Shown here piece after piece: positions 32,916 through 41,616 of a stretch of 64,000 nucleotides of DNA (the stretch's first letter is position 1; every line of letters starts with the position of its first letter). The notes under the pieces were generated by a model. It saw only the letters and a program-made list of their open reading frames with translations. It ran no database searches and was not told the origin of the DNA. The position numbers and the translations under genes are program-made. Location: NCBI RefSeq assembly GCF_003667525.1, contig NZ_RCUW01000003.1, positions 1 through 64,000 of the forward strand, read 5' to 3'. Source of the stretch: Mycetocola_B reblochoni. GTDB taxonomy: Bacteria > Actinomycetota > Actinomycetes > Actinomycetales > Microbacteriaceae.

Positions 32916-34213
32916 GACGTGGGTTCCTCGGTGTTCTCCCCCGCGGGGGGTGTGGGGTCAGCGGCCGCCTCGGCGATCACCGTGACCAGGTTCTTCGATC
33001 GGCCCTCGGTCCGTTCGGCGGTCAGGGCGATCCCCGACACGACGACGCGCGAGCCGCGTTCGGGCAAGCGCCCGAGAGTCTTCGCCAGCAGTCCGCCGAC
33101 GCTGTCCACGTCCTCGTCCTCGATGGACCGGCCGAACAGCTCGCCGAGCTCGTCGACGGCCAGCCGCGCGCTGACGCGCCAGCGGCCGTCGCCGAGGTCG
33201 ACCGCGTCGCTCTGCTCGCCGTCGTACTCGTCCGAGATCTCGCCGACGAGCTCCTCGATGATGTCCTCGAGGGTGACGAGCCCGGCGATCCCGCCGTACT
33301 CGTCGACGACGAGGGCGAGGTGCACGGACTCCTGCTGCATCTGGGCCATCAGGGTGTCGACCTGCTGCGACTCCGGGACGAAGAACGGCTCGCGCAGCAG
33401 CGGGACGACACCCTGGTCCTCCGCGCCGTGCTCGCGCTCGAAGATGTGCTTGGCCAGGTCGCGCAGGTAAAGCACGCCGACCACGTCGTCGACGTCCTCG
33501 CCGACGACGGGCAGACGGGACACGCCGCTGGAGAGGAACAGCGCCATCGCCGTGCGCACGGTGTCGTCGGACTGGAGCGTGACCATGTCCGTCCGGGGGA
33601 CCATGACCTCGCGGGCGACCGTCTCGTTGAACTCGAAGATCGAGTGGATCAGCTCGCGGTCGTCCTCCTCGAGCACGGAGAGCTCCGTCGCCTCGTCGAC
33701 CATGCTCAGCAGCTGCTCCTCGCTCGAGAACGACGCGGAGCGCGGCACCCCCGGGGTCACCCTGTTGCTCGCCGCGACGAGGGCGTTCGCGATCGGGCCG
33801 AGCAGCACGCGGACGGCCCTGACCACCGGAGCGGTGACCACGAGCATGACGGTCGCGTTGTTGCGGCCGAAGCCGCGGGGGCTCGCACCGACGAGGACGA
33901 AGGACGCCGCGGACATCACCAGCGCGGAGACGACGAGGACGAGCCAGGGCGACTCCCACGCGGCGGCGAAGACGAGCGTGACGAGCACGGCCGCCGTCGT
34001 CTCCGAGGCGATCCTGATGAAGTTGATGGCGTTCACGTGCGCAACCGGGTCGGCCGCGATCGCCTTCAGCGCCCCGCCGCCGCGTGAGCGCGAGTCGGCC
34101 ACCTCGAGGATGCCCGCGCGCGAATACACGCCGATGGCTGCGTCGGCCGCGGCCATCATCGCGGCGAAAGCGATGAGGACGATCGCGAGCACCAGGAACG
34201 GCACGACCGGCAT
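32912..34213 (-). CDS. Hemolysin-family (CNNM/CorC) protein with CBS domains
   Basis: This 433-residue membrane protein has an N-terminal DUF21 domain of about four membrane segments, then two CBS domains (REVMVPRTDMVTL and VVDEYGGIAGLVTLEDIIEELVGEI) and a C-terminal CorC/HlyC transporter-associated domain. The family is linked to Mg2+ or Co2+ export. The ATG shares one base with the ybeY stop (TGATG). The name hemolysin is historic. Confidence 0.9.
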   Translation of the reverse strand: MPVVPFLVLAIVLIAFAAMMAAADAAIGVYSRAGILEVADSRSRGGGALKAIAADPVAHVNAINFIRIASETTAAVLVTLVFAAAWESPWLVLVVSALVMSAASFVLVGASPRGFGRNNATVMLVVTAPVVRAVRVLLGPIANALVAASNRVTPGVPRSASFSSEEQLLSMVDEATELSVLEEDDRELIHSIFEFNETVAREVMVPRTDMVTLQSDDTVRTAMALFLSSGVSRLPVVGEDVDDVVGVLYLRDLAKHIFEREHGAEDQGVVPLLREPFFVPESQQVDTLMAQMQQESVHLALVVDEYGGIAGLVTLEDIIEELVGEISDEYDGEQSDAVDLGDGRWRVSARLAVDELGELFGRSIEDEDVDSVGGLLAKTLGRLPERGSRVVVSGIALTAERTEGRSKNLVTVIAEAAADPTPPAGENTEEPTS

Positions 34214-34680
34214 CAGCGTCTCCGCTTGCGCTCGTCGAGGTGGAACCCGAGCAGGACCTCGCGCTGCAGTCCGAACATCTCGCGCTCCTCGTCCGGCTCC
34301 GCGTGGTCGAAGCCGAGCAGGTGCAGGGTGCCGTGCGCGGCGAGGAGCTCCAGCTCGGCCTGCGTCGAGTGCCCCGCACCGCGGGCCTGCACCTCGGCGA
34401 CCTGAGGGCAGAGCACGATGTCGCCGAGGATGCCGGCAGGCGTGGGCGAGTCCTCGGTGCCGGGGCGCAGCTCGTCCATGGGGAAGGAGAGCACGTCCGT
34501 CGGCCCCGGCTCGTCCATCCACTGCACGTGCAGCTGTTCCATCGCCGCCTCGTCGACGAGGAGGATGTTCAGCTCCGCCTCCGGACTCACCCGCAGGTAC
34601 GCGAGCGCGAAGTCGCCGAGACGGAGCAGCGCCGCCTCATCGACCTCGACGCCGGACTCGTTGTTGATCTCGATGCTCAT
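34213..34680 (-). CDS. ybeY: Endoribonuclease YbeY
   Basis: This 155-residue zinc enzyme takes part in 16S rRNA 3'-end maturation and ribosome quality control. The metal motif is HGTLHLLGFDH near residue 115, with the TDVLSFPMDE strand before it. It sits between phoH and the CBS protein with 4-bp and 1-bp overlaps, as in many bacteria. Confidence 0.95.
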   Translation of the reverse strand: MSIEINNESGVEVDEAALLRLGDFALAYLRVSPEAELNILLVDEAAMEQLHVQWMDEPGPTDVLSFPMDELRPGTEDSPTPAGILGDIVLCPQVAEVQARGAGHSTQAELELLAAHGTLHLLGFDHAEPDEEREMFGLQREVLLGFHLDERKRRR

Positions 34681-35909
34681 GAGCTCGTCCCGCGCTTCCC
34701 TCTGCGATCCTGCGGGGCGGCACCGCGCCGCTCCGCCCTGTTGGCGAACTGCCGCGCCTGCTCGCGCTCGTGGCGGGCCGCCTGACTCTGCTCATCCCAG
34801 GCGCTGTACGCGTCGATGATGCGGCCGACGAGCGTGTGCCTGACCACGTCCTCACTGCCCAGCCGCGCGAAGTGGATGTCGTCGATGCCGTCGACGACCC
34901 GGCTGACGATCCGCAGCCCCGACCCTCCGGCCGGCAGGTCCACCTGGGTGATGTCGCCGGTGACGACCATGCGCGAGCCGAAGCCGAGCCGGGTCAGGAA
35001 CATCTTCATCTGCTCGGGGCTGGTGTTCTGTGCCTCGTCGAGCACGACGAAGGAGTCGTTCAGCGTGCGGCCGCGCATGTACGCCAGCGGCGCGACCTCG
35101 ATGGTGCCCGAGTCGAGCAGCTTGGGCACGAGGTCGGGGTCCATCATCTCGTTGAGCGCGTCGTAGAGCGGCCGCAGGTAGGGGTCGATCTTGTCGGTCA
35201 GCGTCCCGGGGAGGAAGCCCAGCCGCTCGCCCGCCTCGACCGCGGGACGGGTCAGGATGATACGGCTGACCTCGCGGCGCTGGAGCGCCTGGACGGCCTT
35301 CGCCATCGCCAGGTAGGTCTTGCCCGTTCCGGCCGGTCCGATGCCGAACACGATGGTGTTCTCGTCGATCGCGTCGACGTAGCTGCGCTGCCCCGGCGTC
35401 TTCGGCTTGATGGTCTTGCCCCTGACCGTGAGGATCGGCTCCCCGATGACGTCGGTGATCGGCTTGCCATCGCCGATGGCCTTCGCCGAGCCGGCGACGT
35501 CCTCCGCGCCGAGGCTGCGGCCGCCGCGCACCAGTGCGGTCAGCTCGTCGACGAGGGTCCTCGCCCTGGCAACGGCGGCCCCGGGGCCGGCGAGCGTGAT
35601 CTCGTTGCCCCTGACCGTGACGCGTACCTCCGGCTGCTCCCGCTCGATGGCGCGAAGCAGCTTGTCCTGCGGGCCGAGCAGCCGGACCATGGCGACGCCG
35701 TCGACGGTCAGCCGTTCCCTGCGCTCGCCCTCGGCGAGCACCTCGGCACCGCCGCGCCGCTCGGAGTCCGCGCCGGAGCGCCCGGCATCGTCCGCCGCGT
35801 TCGTCTTCCCGCCGTCGTTCCCTCCCTGGCCGGTGTCCGACAGCGGCACGGACGCATCGGTCCCTGTCGTCGCGGCGTCGTCCGCCGCGCGAGGATCACT
35901 GTCCGGCAA
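34677..35909 (-). CDS. PhoH-family ATPase
   Basis: This 410-residue protein has the PhoH fold: Walker A GPAGTGKTYLAMAKAV, Walker B-like VVLDEAQNTSPEQMKMFLTRLG and a TGDITQVDLP motif, with an N-terminal KH-like domain around residues 70-140. It is presumed to act on RNA with YbeY. The N-terminal 60 residues are low-complexity. The start is TTG at 35909, chosen because a perfect AGGAGG stands 6 nt upstream; both lie inside the end of the HIT gene (14-bp overlap). Confidence 0.92.
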   Translation of the reverse strand: MPDSDPRAADDAATTGTDASVPLSDTGQGGNDGGKTNAADDAGRSGADSERRGGAEVLAEGERRERLTVDGVAMVRLLGPQDKLLRAIEREQPEVRVTVRGNEITLAGPGAAVARARTLVDELTALVRGGRSLGAEDVAGSAKAIGDGKPITDVIGEPILTVRGKTIKPKTPGQRSYVDAIDENTIVFGIGPAGTGKTYLAMAKAVQALQRREVSRIILTRPAVEAGERLGFLPGTLTDKIDPYLRPLYDALNEMMDPDLVPKLLDSGTIEVAPLAYMRGRTLNDSFVVLDEAQNTSPEQMKMFLTRLGFGSRMVVTGDITQVDLPAGGSGLRIVSRVVDGIDDIHFARLGSEDVVRHTLVGRIIDAYSAWDEQSQAARHEREQARQFANRAERRGAAPQDRRGKRGTSS

Positions 35910-36249
35910 GCGTGCCCTCCTCGAGTCGGCCGGCGAGCACGTGGGCGTGCACGTGGAACACGGTCTGGCCCGCGTCGGCGCCGGTGTTGAACACCAGCCG
36001 GAACGAGTCACCGGCACGGCCGGCGATCTCGCCCGCCAGTGCGACGAGCTCGGCCAGAAGCGCCGGGTCGCCCGCCGCCAGCTCGACGACGTCGCGGTAC
36101 TGCTGTGTCTTGGGGATCACGAGGACGTGCAGGGGGGCCTGCGGGTTGATGTCCTCGATCGCGATCAGCCGATCCGTCTCCGCGACGATCGTGGCGGGGA
36201 TCTCGCGGTCGATGATGCGGGTGAACACCGAGGGCTCCGGGGTAGTCAT
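35896..36249 (-). CDS. HIT-family nucleotide-binding protein
   Basis: This 117-residue histidine-triad protein likely hydrolyses AMP conjugates such as adenosine phosphoramidates. The motif HVHAHV is near the C-terminus, with the TVFHVHAH strand and the INPQAPLHVLVIPK lead-in. It has TAGGAT 6 nt before its ATG, with GGAGG in the same 6 nt, so it can be read from a leaderless or very short mRNA. It overlaps phoH by 14 bp. Confidence 0.92.
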   Translation of the reverse strand: MTTPEPSVFTRIIDREIPATIVAETDRLIAIEDINPQAPLHVLVIPKTQQYRDVVELAAGDPALLAELVALAGEIAGRAGDSFRLVFNTGADAGQTVFHVHAHVLAGRLEEGTLAGQ

Positions 36250-36255
36250 GCCTCC

Positions 36256-36261
36256 ATCCTA
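36256..36261 (-). promoter_or_regulatory. -10 box before the HIT-phoH-ybeY-era run
   Basis: TAGGAT on the minus strand ends 6 nt before the HIT ATG. It gives this run a start independent of hrcA-dnaJ-rsmE. Confidence 0.5.
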
Positions 36262-36286
36262 CGGGCGTCGCGTCGCGCGCGGACCC

Positions 36287-37030
36287 TCACCACCGGCCCT
36301 CGAGCGCGGCGATCGCGGCGAGGGCGGCGGGCCCGGCCGTCGAGGTGCGCAGCACCCCCGTGCCGAGGCTCACCTCGACCGCTCCGGCCGCGGCGAGGAG
36401 CTCCCGCTCGTCTGGGGAGATGCCCCCCTCGGGGCCGACGACGAGCGCGAACGGCGCACCGCCCTCCCCCGCCGTCCTGCGGTGGGCCTCGCCGAGGCTC
36501 AGCGCGGCACGGGGCTCGAGCACGAGGACGGTCCGCGTCGCGCACAGGGCGGCGAGATCGGCCGTTCCGTGCGGCTCGGCGACCGGGGGCACCCAGGCGC
36601 GCAGCGACTGCTTCGTCGCCTCGCGCGCGATCGTCGCCCAGCGCTGACGCCCCTTCTCGATCTTGGGCCCCGACCAGCGCGAGACGCTTCGAGCGGCCTG
36701 CCAGGGCACGATGCCGGACACCCCGAGCTCCGTCGCGGCCTGGACGGCGAGCTCATCCCTGTCGCCCTTCGCCAGCGCCTGCACGAGCAGTGGCAGATCC
36801 GACGGCTCCGCGCTGCGCTCGACCTCGGTGACGGAGATCGCCACGACGGACGAGGCGACGGAGACGACCTCGCCCGAGGCGATCAGGCCGGAGCCGTTGC
36901 CCACCCGGATGGTCTCGCCGACGCGCACCCTCGTCGCGCCCGCCGCATGCCTGGCCTCCGCGCCGGTCAGCTCGACCAGTGCACCCGGCGCGGTGTCGCC
37001 GAGCTCGGGGACGAGGAACTGGTGGGCCAT
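36287..37030 (-). CDS. rsmE: 16S rRNA (uracil-1498-N3)-methyltransferase
   Basis: This 247-residue SPOUT-fold methyltransferase modifies U1498 of 16S rRNA. An N-terminal PUA-like domain (HQFLVPEL, GAEARHAAGATRVRVGETI) is followed by the knot region with VVGPEGGISPDERELLAAAG and SLGTGVLRTSTA. The ATG shares its first base with the end of dnaJ, so it belongs to the hrcA-dnaJ-rsmE heat-shock unit. Confidence 0.94.
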   Translation of the reverse strand: MAHQFLVPELGDTAPGALVELTGAEARHAAGATRVRVGETIRVGNGSGLIASGEVVSVASSVVAISVTEVERSAEPSDLPLLVQALAKGDRDELAVQAATELGVSGIVPWQAARSVSRWSGPKIEKGRQRWATIAREATKQSLRAWVPPVAEPHGTADLAALCATRTVLVLEPRAALSLGEAHRRTAGEGGAPFALVVGPEGGISPDERELLAAAGAVEVSLGTGVLRTSTAGPAALAAIAALEGRW

Positions 37031-38130
37031 CAGCGGTTGGCGAAGCGGTCGCGCATGCGCTGGAACAGTCCCTGCTGGAACCGGGCCAGCTGCGGGCCGG
37101 AGCTCGTGTGGCGCGCGCCGAAGCTCTCGATGAGCTCGCGGGCCTTGCCGTCGAGCTTCGCCGGCGTCACGACCTGCACCCCGACCCTGAGGTCGCCGCG
37201 CCCCGAGCCGCGCAGGTGGGTGATCCCCCTGTTCTTGATCGTGAGCACCTCGCCGCTCTGGACCCCCGGCCGGATCTCGAGCTCCACCTCACCGTCGAGC
37301 GCGGTGATCGTGGTCGAGGTCCCGAGGATCGCATCGACCATCGGCACCTCGAGCGTGCAGAGCAGGTCGTCGTCGTTTCGGCTGAACACCTCGTGCTCGG
37401 CCACGCGCATCTCCAGGTACAGGTCGCCGCTCGGGCCGCCGAACGGGCCGACCTCGCCGCTGCCGGGCATCTGCAGGCGCAGGCCCGTCTCGACGCCGGA
37501 GGGCACGTCCACGGGGACGGTCCGGGTGGCGCGCACGCGGCCCTGCCCGTTGCAGTGCGCGCACGGGGTGGCGATCACGGTGCCGTAGCCCTGGCACGAG
37601 CCGCAGGGGACGGCGGTGACGACGTTGCCGAGCAGCGACCGCACCGTGCGCTGGATCTGCCCGGCGCCGTGGCAGATGTCGCAGGTGACGGGGTGCGTGC
37701 CGGGCTGACACGCGCTGCCCTCGCAGACCTCGCAGAGCACAGCCGTGTCGATCTCGAGGTCTCTATGGGTGCCGAAGACGACCTCGTCCAGCGTGACCTG
37801 GACCCGGATGAGCGCGTCCTGCCCGCGCTCGGCGCGCGACCGCGGCCCGCGCTGCGAGGCGCCCCCGCCGAAGAAGGTCTCGAAGATGTCGCCGAAGCCG
37901 CCGAAGCCCCCACCCATGCCGGCGGACGAGCCGCCGGTGTCGTAGCTCTGCCGCTGCTGCGGGTCGCTGAGCACGTCGTAGGCGTGCGTGACCGCCTTGA
38001 AGCGCTCCTCCGCGTCGGCGCTCGGATTCACGTCCGGGTGCAGCTCGCGGGCGAGCTTGCGGTAGGCCTTCTTGATCTGCTCCTGCGAGGCGTCGCGTGC
38101 GACACCGAGAACGTCGTAATGGTCAGCCAC
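37030..38130 (-). CDS. dnaJ: Chaperone protein DnaJ (HrcA-linked copy)
   Basis: This 366-residue co-chaperone stimulates DnaK. The J domain has HPD in LARELHPDVNPS, then a Gly/Phe-rich stretch, four CxxC zinc pairs (CEVC, CDIC, CGSC, CAHC) and the C-terminal substrate domains. GTG at 38130 (VADHYDVLGV) is preferred over an in-frame TTG at 38142, because the TGGAGG directly abuts that TTG and is 12 nt from the GTG. It follows hrcA and so should be heat-induced through CIRCE. A second DnaJ next to dnaK is expected elsewhere. Confidence 0.93.
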   Translation of the reverse strand: MADHYDVLGVARDASQEQIKKAYRKLARELHPDVNPSADAEERFKAVTHAYDVLSDPQQRQSYDTGGSSAGMGGGFGGFGDIFETFFGGGASQRGPRSRAERGQDALIRVQVTLDEVVFGTHRDLEIDTAVLCEVCEGSACQPGTHPVTCDICHGAGQIQRTVRSLLGNVVTAVPCGSCQGYGTVIATPCAHCNGQGRVRATRTVPVDVPSGVETGLRLQMPGSGEVGPFGGPSGDLYLEMRVAEHEVFSRNDDDLLCTLEVPMVDAILGTSTTITALDGEVELEIRPGVQSGEVLTIKNRGITHLRGSGRGDLRVGVQVVTPAKLDGKARELIESFGARHTSSGPQLARFQQGLFQRMRDRFANR

Positions 38131-38178
38131 GAGCGGCGTCAACCTCCAGTGATGTGTGCGGGGATCCCGCGGGTGTTG

Positions 38179-39213
38179 TCAGCGCTCGGACGGGTCGTCG
38201 CCGAACGAGCGGGTCAGGTAGCGGGCCACGGCGCGAACCGCGGCCAGGTTGCTCTGGTAGTCCATTCTGGTCGGGCCGAGCACGCCGACCCGCGCCAGTT
38301 CGCCAGAAGAGGAACGATACGCGCCGGCAAGCACGCTCGTCTCGCCGAGGCCGAAGGGGTCGTTCTCCCTGCCGATGCTCACCGACATGCCGAACGGGTC
38401 CGCCTGCATCTCGCCGAACAGGCGCAGCAGAACGGCCTGCTGCTCGAGCGCCTCGAGCACGGGGAAGATGCTGCCGCGGAAATCGTCCTCTGTCCTGGCC
38501 AGGTTCGCCGAGCCGGCGAGAACGAGGCGATCCTGGCGATAGTGCCCGAGCAGCTCGCCGACCGCGAGGGCGAGCGCCTCCGCGTCGGCCGCATCGTCGG
38601 GGGCCGCCTCGCCGCCGAGCCCGTCGAGCAACGGCACGGCGTCGGCCACTCCCACACCGGCCAGCGTGCGGTTGACCAGCGTCTTGAGCCGCTCCAGGCG
38701 GTCCGCAGGGAGCGGCCGGCCGCTGTCGATCGTCTGCTGCTGGACACGGCCGTTGTCGGTGATCACGACGACGAGCGCCCGGGTGTCGGTAAGGGAGACC
38801 AGCTCGATGTGCCTGAGACGCGCCGAGCTGAAGGTGGGGTACTGCACGAGCGCGACCTGGTTCGTCAGCTGAGCAAGCAGCCGCACGGTCCGGGCGAGCA
38901 CGTCGTCGAGGTCGACGGCCTCGCCGAGGAACTCCTCGATGGCTCGACGCTGCACCTGGGACATGACGCGACGTTCGGCAAGCTGGTCGACGAAGAGCCG
39001 GTAGCCCTTGTCCGTCGGGATTCGGCCGGAGGAGGTGTGCGGGGCGACGATGAGCTCCTCGTCCTCGAGCTGCGCCATGTCGTTGCGGATGGTCGCCGCG
39101 GACACCCCGAAGGCGTGCCGTTCGACGATGCGCTTGGAGCCGACCGGCTCCCTGTGCGCGACGAAGTCCTCGACGATGGCCCGCAGGACCTCCATGCCGC
39201 GTTCCGATACCAC
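38179..39213 (-). CDS. hrcA: Heat-inducible transcription repressor HrcA
   Basis: This 344-residue repressor binds CIRCE elements and depends on GroEL folding. The N-terminal winged helix is seen in VGSKRIVERHAFGVSAATIRNDMAQLED, followed by the SSGRIPTDKGYRLFVDQL segment typical of HrcA. GTG at 39213 (VVSERG) is chosen for a GGAGG 7 nt upstream; an earlier GTG at 39237 would fall inside the CIRCE element. It is autoregulated through that element and co-transcribed with dnaJ. Confidence 0.95.
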   Translation of the reverse strand: MVSERGMEVLRAIVEDFVAHREPVGSKRIVERHAFGVSAATIRNDMAQLEDEELIVAPHTSSGRIPTDKGYRLFVDQLAERRVMSQVQRRAIEEFLGEAVDLDDVLARTVRLLAQLTNQVALVQYPTFSSARLRHIELVSLTDTRALVVVITDNGRVQQQTIDSGRPLPADRLERLKTLVNRTLAGVGVADAVPLLDGLGGEAAPDDAADAEALALAVGELLGHYRQDRLVLAGSANLARTEDDFRGSIFPVLEALEQQAVLLRLFGEMQADPFGMSVSIGRENDPFGLGETSVLAGAYRSSSGELARVGVLGPTRMDYQSNLAAVRAVARYLTRSFGDDPSER

Positions 39214-39230
39214 CTGCGCACCTCCGATCC

Positions 39231-39257
39231 CTGGCACTCGAATCCGTCGAGTGCTAA
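39231..39257. promoter_or_regulatory. CIRCE element (HrcA operator)
   Basis: Arms CTGGCACTC and GAGTGCTAA are separated by 9 bp. The right arm matches the CIRCE consensus fully and the left arm in seven of nine positions. It lies 18 bp upstream of the hrcA start, between hrcA and the divergent DUF4870 gene, and should place hrcA-dnaJ-rsmE under heat control. Confidence 0.93.
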
Positions 39258-39317
39258 CTTTACCTGGCCGCGCAGCCGTTGTCCCGCGCCCGGCAATCCC
39301 CCGACCCGAAGGACCCC

Positions 39318-39683
39318 ATGACCTCCGTCCCGCCGCCCCCGCTCAGCGCCGAGTCCGACCGCCGCTGGGCGATCGCCGCGCACGCCTCCGGCGTCCTCAG
39401 CGTGATCGGCCCGCTCGTCGTCTGGCTGCTGCAGCGCGACCGCGGAACCGCGAGCGTCCGCGAGGCGAAGGAGGCGCTGAACGTTCAGCTCACGGTGCTC
39501 ATCGTGTGCGCCGGTCTGGCCGCCGCCGGGGTGATCCTCGACGTCCTCCTGATCGGCTGGATCGCGCGTTCGCTCATGGGGCTCGTGCAGCTGGCCGGGG
39601 TCGTCATCGCGATCGTCGGCGCCGTCACCTGTGCGCGCACGGGCGCCGTCCGCTACCCCTTCGCGCTGCGCCTCATCCGCTAG
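39318..39683 (+). CDS. DUF4870 family membrane protein
   Basis: This 121-residue protein has three predicted membrane segments after a Pro-rich start: AAHASGVLSVIGPLVVWLL, then LTVLIVCAGLAAAGVILDVLLIGW and LMGLVQLAGVVIAIVGAV. The pattern (AxxAHxSG, REAKEALNVQLT) is that of the DUF4870/Tic20-like family of unknown function. ATG at 39318 is chosen for GAAGGA 4-5 nt upstream. It diverges from hrcA and shares the CIRCE region, so heat control on this side is possible but not shown. Confidence 0.8.
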   Translation: MTSVPPPPLSAESDRRWAIAAHASGVLSVIGPLVVWLLQRDRGTASVREAKEALNVQLTVLIVCAGLAAAGVILDVLLIGWIARSLMGLVQLAGVVIAIVGAVTCARTGAVRYPFALRLIR

Positions 39684-39717
39684 CACCCCGGCGGGCGCGG
39701 CAGATCCGGCCGGGTGC
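39683..39717. terminator. Hairpin between convergent DUF4870 and hemW genes
   Basis: GCACCCCGGC pairs with GCCGGGTGC with one bulge. It starts at the last base of the DUF4870 stop and can end transcription from both sides. Confidence 0.5.
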
Positions 39718-39724
39718 GCCCCGG

Positions 39725-40954
39725 TCAGTCCTCGAGCAGCCGGTGGACCACGGCGTCCGCGAGCAGTCGACCCCGGCGGGTCAGCACGAGGCGCCGCTCC
39801 CTCACGGCGGCACGGGGCTCGACCAGGCCGTCGGCGATCAGACCGGCCACGCTGCGCCGGCCACGCTCGCCGAGGACGGCCAGCGGCAGGCCGTCACTGA
39901 TCCGGCTCTGCAGCAGCAGGCGTTCGGTCTGCCTCGTCGGCTCGTCGAGGACCTCGCGCGCCTGGGCGGGCGAGACACCGATCGCCAGGCGCTGCGCGTA
40001 CGCCGCCGGGTGCTTGACGTTCCACCAGCGCACGCCGCCGACGTGGGAGTGCGCGCCGGGACCGAAGCCCCACCAGTCGGCGCCGGACCAGTACGAGAGG
40101 TTGTGCCTCGACCTGCTCTCGACCCCGCGCGACCAGTTGCTGATCTCGTACCAGCCGAAGCCAGCGGAGCAGAAGCGCTCGTCGGCGAGCTCGTACATCT
40201 CGGCCTGCAGGTCGTCGTCCGGCGCGGAGAGCACGCCGCTGCGGATCTGCCTGGCCAGCTTCGTGCCGTCCTCGACGATCAGCGCGTAGGCGGAGATGTG
40301 CTCGGGCCCGAGCGCGATCGCCATGTCCACCGATCGCTCCCACTGCTCCAGGGTCTCCCCCGGCGCGCCGTAGATCAGGTCGACGCTCACGGCGAGCCCC
40401 GCCTCTCTCGCCGCGGCGACGACATCGGGCACCTTCGCGGGATCGTGGCTGCGCTCCAGCGTCGCCAGCGTCTCAGGGACGGCCGACTGCACACCGAAGG
40501 ACACCCGGGTGAAGCCGCCGTCCTTCAGCGCACGCAGGTAGGCGGCGTCGACGGAGTCGGGGTTCGCCTCCGTGGTGATCTCCGCGCCCTCGACGATGCC
40601 GAACCGCTCGCGGAGCCTACGGAGCACTCCGACGAGGTCGGCGGCGGGCAGCAGCGTGGGCGTGCCCCCGCCGAAGAACACCGTGCTCAACGGTCGGGGC
40701 CCCACGCCGGAGAGGTCGAGCGCCGCGACCGCGAGGTCGATCTCGCGGGCGACCTCCTCGTGGTACTCGGACTGCTTCGCGCCGCGCAGCTCCGTCGCCG
40801 TGTACGTGTTGAAGTCGCAGTAGCCGCAGCGCACCCGGCAGAACGGCACGTGGACGTACGCGCCGAACGGGACGCCGGCAGCTGCCTCGGCCGCAGAGGC
40901 GGGGAGACGGCCATCGGCCGGGGCGGGATCCCCGACGGGGAGCGGCCCCGCCAT
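39725..40954 (-). CDS. hemW: Radical SAM protein HemW (coproporphyrinogen oxidase-like)
   Basis: This 409-residue radical SAM protein has the cluster motif CRVRCGYC (CxxxCxxC) after AYVHVPFC, the glycine-rich FFGGGTPTLL and the HemW tail. HemW proteins act as heme chaperones; true HemN activity is less likely, though the line is not certain by eye. ATG at 40954 shares one base with the stop of the DUF1990 gene (TGATG). The lepA-DUF1990-hemW series forms one run. Confidence 0.9.
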   Translation of the reverse strand: MAGPLPVGDPAPADGRLPASAAEAAAGVPFGAYVHVPFCRVRCGYCDFNTYTATELRGAKQSEYHEEVAREIDLAVAALDLSGVGPRPLSTVFFGGGTPTLLPAADLVGVLRRLRERFGIVEGAEITTEANPDSVDAAYLRALKDGGFTRVSFGVQSAVPETLATLERSHDPAKVPDVVAAAREAGLAVSVDLIYGAPGETLEQWERSVDMAIALGPEHISAYALIVEDGTKLARQIRSGVLSAPDDDLQAEMYELADERFCSAGFGWYEISNWSRGVESRSRHNLSYWSGADWWGFGPGAHSHVGGVRWWNVKHPAAYAQRLAIGVSPAQAREVLDEPTRQTERLLLQSRISDGLPLAVLGERGRRSVAGLIADGLVEPRAAVRERRLVLTRRGRLLADAVVHRLLED

Positions 40955-41616
40955 CAGGCTCCCGGCGTCGACCAGGCGGGCGACATGGCGCGGAGGTAGG
41001 CGGTCGCCAGGCCGGTCAGAGCCCGACGGTGCAGCGCGGGAACCAGACGCGTCGACAGGCCGAGCGGCCGGGAGAACGCGCGGAACACGAACCACACCGA
41101 GTCGTCATCGCGGTGCTCGATGACGAAGGACTGCTCACCGGAGAAGGAGGACGACTCCACGCTGCCGAGTGCGAAGCCGGAGCGGTGCGACTCCTCGATG
41201 ACGAACACCACCCTGAAGCGTCCGGAGATGGCGACGCCGCCGGCGTGTCCGCTGAGGGTGAGGGTGGCCCCCGCGCTGACCTCGGGGACGCCGTCCTCGC
41301 CGAAGCGGCGCTCCCCCGTCGAGCGGACCTGCTCGAGCGGGGTCCCGTCGTCGTCGTAGCGGATGCCGATGTAGCTGTCGCCGGCGGGCACGTGCACGTC
41401 CGACACGGTCACGCCCGCGTGCCGCTGGGCGATCCAGTTGAACAGCTGGGAGCTCGACGCCCGGAACCGCTCCACTCCCGAGCCGAGACGGATCTGGTCG
41501 GCGACGGGCACGAACCCCTCCGGCGGGTACTGCAGCAGGTCTCCCGCCTGGGTCGCCCCGACGGCGGCGTAGTCGACGGGCTGCTGCTCGGGCGTCGCAC
41601 CGCGCTCGTGGCTCAC
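40954..41616 (-). CDS. DUF1990 family protein
   Basis: This 220-residue protein of unknown function has the family pattern VDYAAVGATQAGDLLQYPPEGF, then a beta-rich domain ending in EQSFVIEHRDDDSVWFVFRAFSRP. It resembles START/SRPBCC-like folds. No catalytic motif is seen. The GTG overlaps the lepA stop by 4 bp (GTGA), and its stop overlaps hemW, so it is translated in step with both. Confidence 0.82.
   Translation of the reverse strand: MSHERGATPEQQPVDYAAVGATQAGDLLQYPPEGFVPVADQIRLGSGVERFRASSSQLFNWIAQRHAGVTVSDVHVPAGDSYIGIRYDDDGTPLEQVRSTGERRFGEDGVPEVSAGATLTLSGHAGGVAISGRFRVVFVIEESHRSGFALGSVESSSFSGEQSFVIEHRDDDSVWFVFRAFSRPLGLSTRLVPALHRRALTGLATAYLRAMSPAWSTPGA

Noticed and set aside
38131..38142. 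TTG at 38142 as the dnaJ start.
   Set aside because: The TGGAGG directly touches this TTG, leaving no spacing for initiation; GTG at 38130 also fits the usual DnaJ N-terminus.
36979..39321. A 780-codon plus-strand frame opposite dnaJ and hrcA.
   Set aside because: Shadow of dnaJ/hrcA codon structure; it would also cross the CIRCE element.
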